DNA from: a bacterium
GTDB lineage: Bacteria > Cyanobacteriota > Vampirovibrionia > Gastranaerophilales > Gastranaerophilaceae
Length of the DNA: 42,308 nt
Assembly: GCA_017405375.1 (NCBI GenBank)
Contig: JAFRAO010000018.1
Coordinates: forward strand, 1 to 42,308
Direction: 5' to 3'
Shown: positions 41,154-42,308 of the stretch, piece after piece
Position numbering within the stretch: the first letter of the stretch is position 1
How the letters are laid out: the number at the start of each line of letters is the position of its first letter
Made by a program: the position numbers and the translations under genes
Notes under the pieces: generated by a model
Database searches by the model: none
What the model was told of the DNA's origin: nothing
Seen by the model: only the letters and a program-made list of their open reading frames with translations

Positions 41154-41732
41154 TTGGAATTAGCACAAAAGCACTTAGCTTTAATTAAACAGATAATACA
41201 AACCGATAAAAAATATCAAAATAATGAAGATTTATTCGATGATTTTTATTCGGAAACATGCAAAAGAGCGCTGTCTATTGTTGATACATTAGAAGATAGT
41301 GATGATTCGCTTGTTGAATCTTATTTAAAAAAAGTTGCATCAACAGCTATTGTTGTTGTGTTAAAAAGCATGGGCAGAATTCGCCGCACAAACAAGGGAT
41401 ACGTTAATAATGAAATGATAAAAGATATTCCTTTAGAAATTGAAAATAATGAATTTAATGTTTTTGATGCTAATTACAATTTTATAAATATAAAATCAAA
41501 TCCTGAAGAAATTGCATTAGACAAAGAACAATTACAATCTGTATATGATGCAATTATAGTTGCTCATAGTCAAAATGTTGAAAAACAATTTCTTCAACTT
41601 TATGAACTTCGTTATGTAAACGGGTATAAACAATCTGAAATAGCTAAAGAAATGAACATTTCTCAACCGCAAGTTTCAAAAAGACTTTTTGAACTTATTG
41701 ATATAATAAAAAAAATACTAACTAACAAATAA
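41154..41732 (+). CDS. Sigma-70 family (alternative/ECF-like) sigma factor
   Basis: 192 aa. The C-terminal region-4 HTH is clear: ELRYVNGYKQSEIAKEMNISQ followed by PQVSKRLFELIDIIKK. The N-terminal region-2-like part is diverged (DDFYSETCKRALSIVDTLED). The only in-frame start is TTG at 41154 directly after a stop, with a weak ribosome site. An ATG at 41140 in another frame would give MKVEKLELAQKH if the A-run before the TTG had one more base, so the true start is uncertain. Starts 51 nt after the TonB-like membrane protein, likely co-transcribed; such pairing suggests regulation by that neighbour. Confidence 0.75.
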   Translation: MELAQKHLALIKQIIQTDKKYQNNEDLFDDFYSETCKRALSIVDTLEDSDDSLVESYLKKVASTAIVVVLKSMGRIRRTNKGYVNNEMIKDIPLEIENNEFNVFDANYNFINIKSNPEEIALDKEQLQSVYDAIIVAHSQNVEKQFLQLYELRYVNGYKQSEIAKEMNISQPQVSKRLFELIDIIKKILTNK

Positions 41733-41753
41733 AAAAGATAATATCGGTAAAAT

Positions 41754-42308
41754 ATGATTTGTCCAAAATGTAAACAACAAATACCAAATAATACAATAAA
41801 TTGTCCGCATTGTAATACAAAAATAGGAACAATTTGTAAGACTTGCGGTGCGTATAATCTTGTTTATAACAAATCTTGCATTGAATGCGGAACAGAACTT
41901 GTAAAATTTTGTCCAAATTGTAAATCTGCAAATTTTCCGCATGCTCAAAAATGTAGAAAATGTGGATATTATTTTAAAAAATCCGAACAAAATGCTAACA
42001 AAAACCAATTTATCGAAAAACCAAGACAATTTGTGTTGCCTGATGCATTACGACAAAAACGTGTACAAAAAGTAAATTATTCAAATTTACCAATTCAAAA
42101 AGCACCACCAAATCAATATAATCAGCCAACTCAACAAAATGTTGATCAATTTGCAATAAATTTAAATCAGTTACTAAAAGACGGGCTTCCGATAATTCCG
42201 GAAAAAGATGTTTTGTACAATTCGGAACAAATTTTATCGAAACGTATATCTAACAAAAAAGCAACTGATATTAACAAGAACGTTAAAAAGAAAAAAATTA
42301 TAAAAAAA
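41754..42308 (+). CDS. Triple zinc-ribbon protein, cut by the right edge
   Basis: ATG 41754 opens a frame with no stop to the window end (185 codons so far). It has six CxxC pairs in the first ~80 residues: CPKC, CPHC, CKTC, CIEC, CPNC, CRKC, i.e. three zinc ribbons in a row (DZR-like). Then a polar Gln/Asn/Lys-rich linker, including FVLPDALRQKR and a basic stretch NVKKKKIIKK at the edge. Such ribbons often precede kinase, FHA or membrane domains; the rest is unseen. Follows the sigma gene by 21 nt, so probably the same transcript. Confidence 0.8.
   Translation, partial: MICPKCKQQIPNNTINCPHCNTKIGTICKTCGAYNLVYNKSCIECGTELVKFCPNCKSANFPHAQKCRKCGYYFKKSEQNANKNQFIEKPRQFVLPDALRQKRVQKVNYSNLPIQKAPPNQYNQPTQQNVDQFAINLNQLLKDGLPIIPEKDVLYNSEQILSKRISNKKATDINKNVKKKKIIKK

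Overview
The window is AT-rich (roughly 30 % G+C by eye), densely packed bacterial chromosome. Several gene types together suggest a gut-type non-photosynthetic relative of cyanobacteria (Vampirovibrionia/'Melainabacteria', probably order Gastranaerophilales): an AroH-class chorismate mutase, a cyanobacterial-style Ski2-like helicase, RqcH, FlhB, a Maf-type (DUF115) protein, and pilin-like proteins with the AFTLAE...GIIGVVAALTIPN signature. The placement is inference from gene content and protein style, not from a phylogeny.

Layout. 1-327: the 5' part of a pilin-like gene (minus strand) running off the left edge, with a G10 tract that puts its leader out of frame. 296-3302: tmk, rplA, rplK, nusG, secE and tRNA-Trp, all minus strand, with a strong terminator between rplA and tmk and a paired hairpin element before rplK and rplA. 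3480-5962: sigma factor, flhB and deoC. 6109-8385: a large GH13-like protein, convergent with a TPR gene. 9295-10988: two tandem paralogous exported proteins, followed by a second pilin-like gene (11060-12082) that is an inverted homologue of the left-edge one and carries two single-base frame breaks. 12218-18200: two minus-strand operons, (low-complexity zinc-ribbon protein)-rimM-trmD and rlmN-maf-dtd.

18201-20500 is the most plastic stretch. It holds a HAD phosphatase/XRE-regulator module, a second copy of that module with an internally deleted HAD gene and a different palindromic operator, and tandem ~180-bp repeats built around the 3' end of tRNA-Gln. Next come a small orf, cca and a 1041-aa SF1 helicase with a nuclease-like C-terminus. 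25200-28649 is a def-fmt-aroH-rqcH operon. 28646-32417 holds a PHP phosphoesterase, a membrane protein, a small zinc ribbon, RNase PH and a divergent PurD-like ATP-grasp protein. 32562-35218 holds a small orf and the Ski2-like helicase. 35249-35730 is a frame-broken gene. 36031-42308 holds two overlapping membrane proteins, a 1091-aa single-pass protein with a huge acidic cytoplasmic part and a TonB-like C-terminus, a second sigma factor, and a zinc-ribbon protein cut by the right edge.

The most interesting signals are: (i) the paired, outward-facing pilin-like genes with shared promoter/leader modules and homopolymer frame switches, which suggest phase-variable surface proteins; (ii) the transmembrane TonB-C protein/sigma factor/zinc-ribbon cluster, a candidate envelope-signalling unit; (iii) the duplicated HAD-XRE module with diverged operators; (iv) the tRNA-Gln-derived tandem repeats; (v) the RGG/YGG-rich zinc-ribbon protein at the head of the rimM-trmD operon. 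Sequencing or assembly indels are a live alternative for every frame break reported here.
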